The notes under the pieces: generated by a model
Told to the model about the DNA's origin: nothing
Databases searched by the model: none
Seen by the model: only the letters and a program-made list of their open reading frames with translations
DNA from: a virus
DNA length: 21,415 bases
IMG/VR virus record: IMGVR_UViG_3300033571_010015
Coordinates: 1 to 21,415 of that record
Strand: one strand, 5' to 3'
Shown: one piece after another, positions 20,097-21,415 of the stretch
How positions within the stretch are numbered: the stretch's first letter is position 1
Layout: every line of letters starts with the position of its first letter
Program-made: the position numbers and the translations under genes

Positions 20097-20136
20097 AAGA
20101 GCCGGAACCTCCCCCGAAAGGGAAGCCCCGGCTCTT
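20097..20136 (-). terminator. Strong hairpin terminator after the major capsid gene
   Basis: Minus-strand RNA would fold a perfect 9-bp stem (20128-20136 with 20097-20105, AAGAGCCGG arms) enclosing a smaller stem (TCCC with GGGA). The stem's 3' side leads into TTTT on the minus strand, so it matches an intrinsic terminator. It lies 13 bases after the capsid stop. It could reduce transcription of downstream genes relative to the capsid gene, which is needed in the largest amounts. Confidence 0.7.
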
Positions 20137-20149
20137 GGGTGGTCAGTCG

Positions 20150-21031
20150 TTAGGGAGTGACGATGCGGACGCCCATGTTGGTGCCCTTTGCAACTCCGTA
20201 TATGCAACTGACTGAAACACAGGTCTTTCCGCCTTCCCTAGAGTAAAAACGGCGAAAACTGACCGGCAGCCCAAGGCCTGGGACAACCACTTCAGCAATT
20301 TCAATCGAATCCTCCAAAGCGGCTTCGGGGTTCACGCGGCGCGCCGCCATGATGAGCGCAGAGCTGTGCATCGCAAAACCGGCCAGCGCTTCGCCGTTGG
20401 CGTCGCACAAGTCGCTTTCGTAAATGTCGAAACCGGAAACACGCGGCACGGTGCCTTCAGCCTTGAACGGCGTGATGCCGGGGATTTCAGCGCTGATAAA
20501 GGTTTTGGAAATCGCGCCGTAGTACGCGGGATTCATCAAAACAGCCCGGCCCATTTTGGGAGCCTTAAGCGTCTGCGTCAGCGTCACACCGAGGTCGATC
20601 ACGTCTTGGCGGTCGAAATTTGCAGCGCTGGAAGAAAGCGGAGTCGTTGCGAAGTTCGCAGCGGTCACCAAGTTCCAGAGGTCACCAAAAACCTTGGCAC
20701 CCAAAGCCTGCACCATAGGAGCGAGGAAAAGGCGTTCGAAGTTGATGGAGCTTTGCAGCACCTCAATATCAGTAAACCCAAGCGTGACGGCTTGGTGCTG
20801 GTCGAGCGTAATCGTCCGAGCAGTGGTGTCGCCAGCCACCGGCGCATAACCTGCGCTTGCAACATCAACCACAGAAGGAACTGTGGCAAAGCGGGTTGTA
20901 ACGGATTGCCCAGCCGATGCGACATCGGTGGAGAAATTTGTCGTGATGCCCGCCAACGGAGCAAACGCGTTGGTGAGGTACGGCAGGGAGGTCTGTGAAA
21001 TTTGAGCGAGGAAATTTCCGCTTAATGGCAT
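20150..21031 (-). CDS. Major capsid protein, 293 aa
   Basis: The product begins MPLSGNFLAQISQTSLPYLT, then a beta region with TTRFATVPSVVDVASAGYAP, a helix (HQAVTLGFTDIEVLQSS) and NFERLFLAPMVQALGAKVFG. The C-terminal part contains AVLMNPAYYGAISKTFISAE, SGFDIYESDLCDANGEALAG and FAMHSSALIMAARR, matching many HK97-fold capsid proteins. It is preceded by a coiled-coil protein that could be a scaffold and followed by a terminator, as usual for a highly expressed capsid gene. There is no Shine-Dalgarno before its ATG; the leader is AT-rich. Confidence 0.82.
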   Translation of the reverse strand: MPLSGNFLAQISQTSLPYLTNAFAPLAGITTNFSTDVASAGQSVTTRFATVPSVVDVASAGYAPVAGDTTARTITLDQHQAVTLGFTDIEVLQSSINFERLFLAPMVQALGAKVFGDLWNLVTAANFATTPLSSSAANFDRQDVIDLGVTLTQTLKAPKMGRAVLMNPAYYGAISKTFISAEIPGITPFKAEGTVPRVSGFDIYESDLCDANGEALAGFAMHSSALIMAARRVNPEAALEDSIEIAEVVVPGLGLPVSFRRFYSREGGKTCVSVSCIYGVAKGTNMGVRIVTP

Positions 21032-21057
21032 AATATTAAGTTAGTTAGAGATGATTT

Positions 21058-21415
21058 TTAGAGTTGCATTGCTTTCTTGTTTGCCGCGAAAAATTCGTTT
21101 CGTTCGACAAAACCAAGAGTGTTGTAGTGTGCCCAGAGCTCGTCCTTGCTCTTAGACGGGGAAATTTGTTCGGGCACGATGGCAACGGGAGCCACGCCCA
21201 GATTCGCCACGATCGCATTTGCCTTGCTGGCGGCGTCAGCCTCGGCAGCTTTCATGGCGTCGAGCGCGGCGGCCAGATCGCGGTTGTTTGCGTTCGCAAC
21301 GTCCAGCGCGGCGGAGAGATCCGCGGCCTTGCCCTTGAGCGACTGGAATTCTGCGACCACTGCGGAATGCTCCGCGGTGAGTGCGTTAAGCGCGGCCAGA
21401 TCCGCCTGCGCGGCA
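21058..21415 (-). CDS. Coiled-coil protein upstream of capsid, 5' part beyond window (scaffold candidate)
   Basis: The frame is open to the window edge; a GTG at 21360 is only an internal codon, not the likely start. The visible 118 residues begin with an Ala/Leu-rich coiled coil (AALNALTAEHSAVVAEFQSL, LSAALDVANANNRDLAAALD) and end in a conserved-looking motif SKDELWAHYNTLGFVERNEF. Scaffold proteins and protease-scaffold fusions of tailed phages typically end in helical coils just before the capsid gene, so this is the best guess. The missing N-terminus could hold a protease domain. Confidence 0.6.
   Translation of the reverse strand, partial: AAQADLAALNALTAEHSAVVAEFQSLKGKAADLSAALDVANANNRDLAAALDAMKAAEADAASKANAIVANLGVAPVAIVPEQISPSKSKDELWAHYNTLGFVERNEFFAANKKAMQL

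Noticed and set aside
1-21415. CRISPR array, retroelement, insertion sequence, integrase or attachment site
   Set aside because: I looked for regularly spaced repeats, reverse transcriptase or transposase motifs, recombinase motifs and terminal repeats and saw none; the window edges are within genes, so such features could lie outside.

Overview
The window is a contiguous block of a tailed-phage genome (free phage or prophage) with long-tailed, siphovirus-like gene logic. All genes but one lie on the minus strand, so transcription runs from base 21415 towards base 1. Coding is very dense, with ATGA, TGATG and TAATG junctions that point to translational coupling. Base composition is mostly GC-rich. 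I see no terminase, portal, integrase, repressor or attachment site, so lifestyle and host cannot be fixed. Most isolated starts lack a clear Shine-Dalgarno sequence, but this alone does not identify a host phylum.

Head and tail morphogenesis (21415 to about 14100, minus): the C-terminal part of a coiled-coil protein cut by the window edge, the major capsid protein, a strong hairpin terminator, a small unknown protein, a head-tail connector candidate, a tail terminator candidate, two tandem paralogous proteins of about 100 aa (tail tube candidates), a 141-aa protein, a tail assembly chaperone with a hidden -1 frameshift extension (a lambda G/GT analogue with an A AAA AAC slip site and a two-tier stem-loop), a 250-aa basic protein, the tape measure protein, and two distal tail proteins.

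Tail tip and fibre region (about 14100 to 8448, minus): an AT-richer 429-aa protein, a small four-cysteine protein, a 106-aa protein, a collagen-like protein and three fibre-type proteins. They share exchangeable modules: an MAFPIIP start, a PTxGQV...GTxWxP module, an AGTY C-terminus and a PV...GD(I/V) module.

Lysis region (8448 to 6450, minus): a 3TM-type holin, a second holin-like membrane protein, two further small membrane proteins and a lysozyme-like endolysin. A single plus-strand gene (6196-6453) converges on the endolysin, and the two stop codons share one CTAG palindrome.

Early or replication-recombination region (6044 to 1, minus): several small proteins including a DUF3310 protein, a zinc-finger protein, a PD-(D/E)XK exonuclease with a Cas4/AddB-like cysteine pattern, two related coiled-coil proteins, a RecT-like annealing protein, an ssDNA-binding-type protein with an SSB-like C-terminus, and a superfamily II helicase cut by the window edge. 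Exonuclease, annealase, SSB and helicase together form a plausible phage recombination module. The non-coding gaps here carry repeated motifs, inverted repeats and hairpins that may be regulatory.
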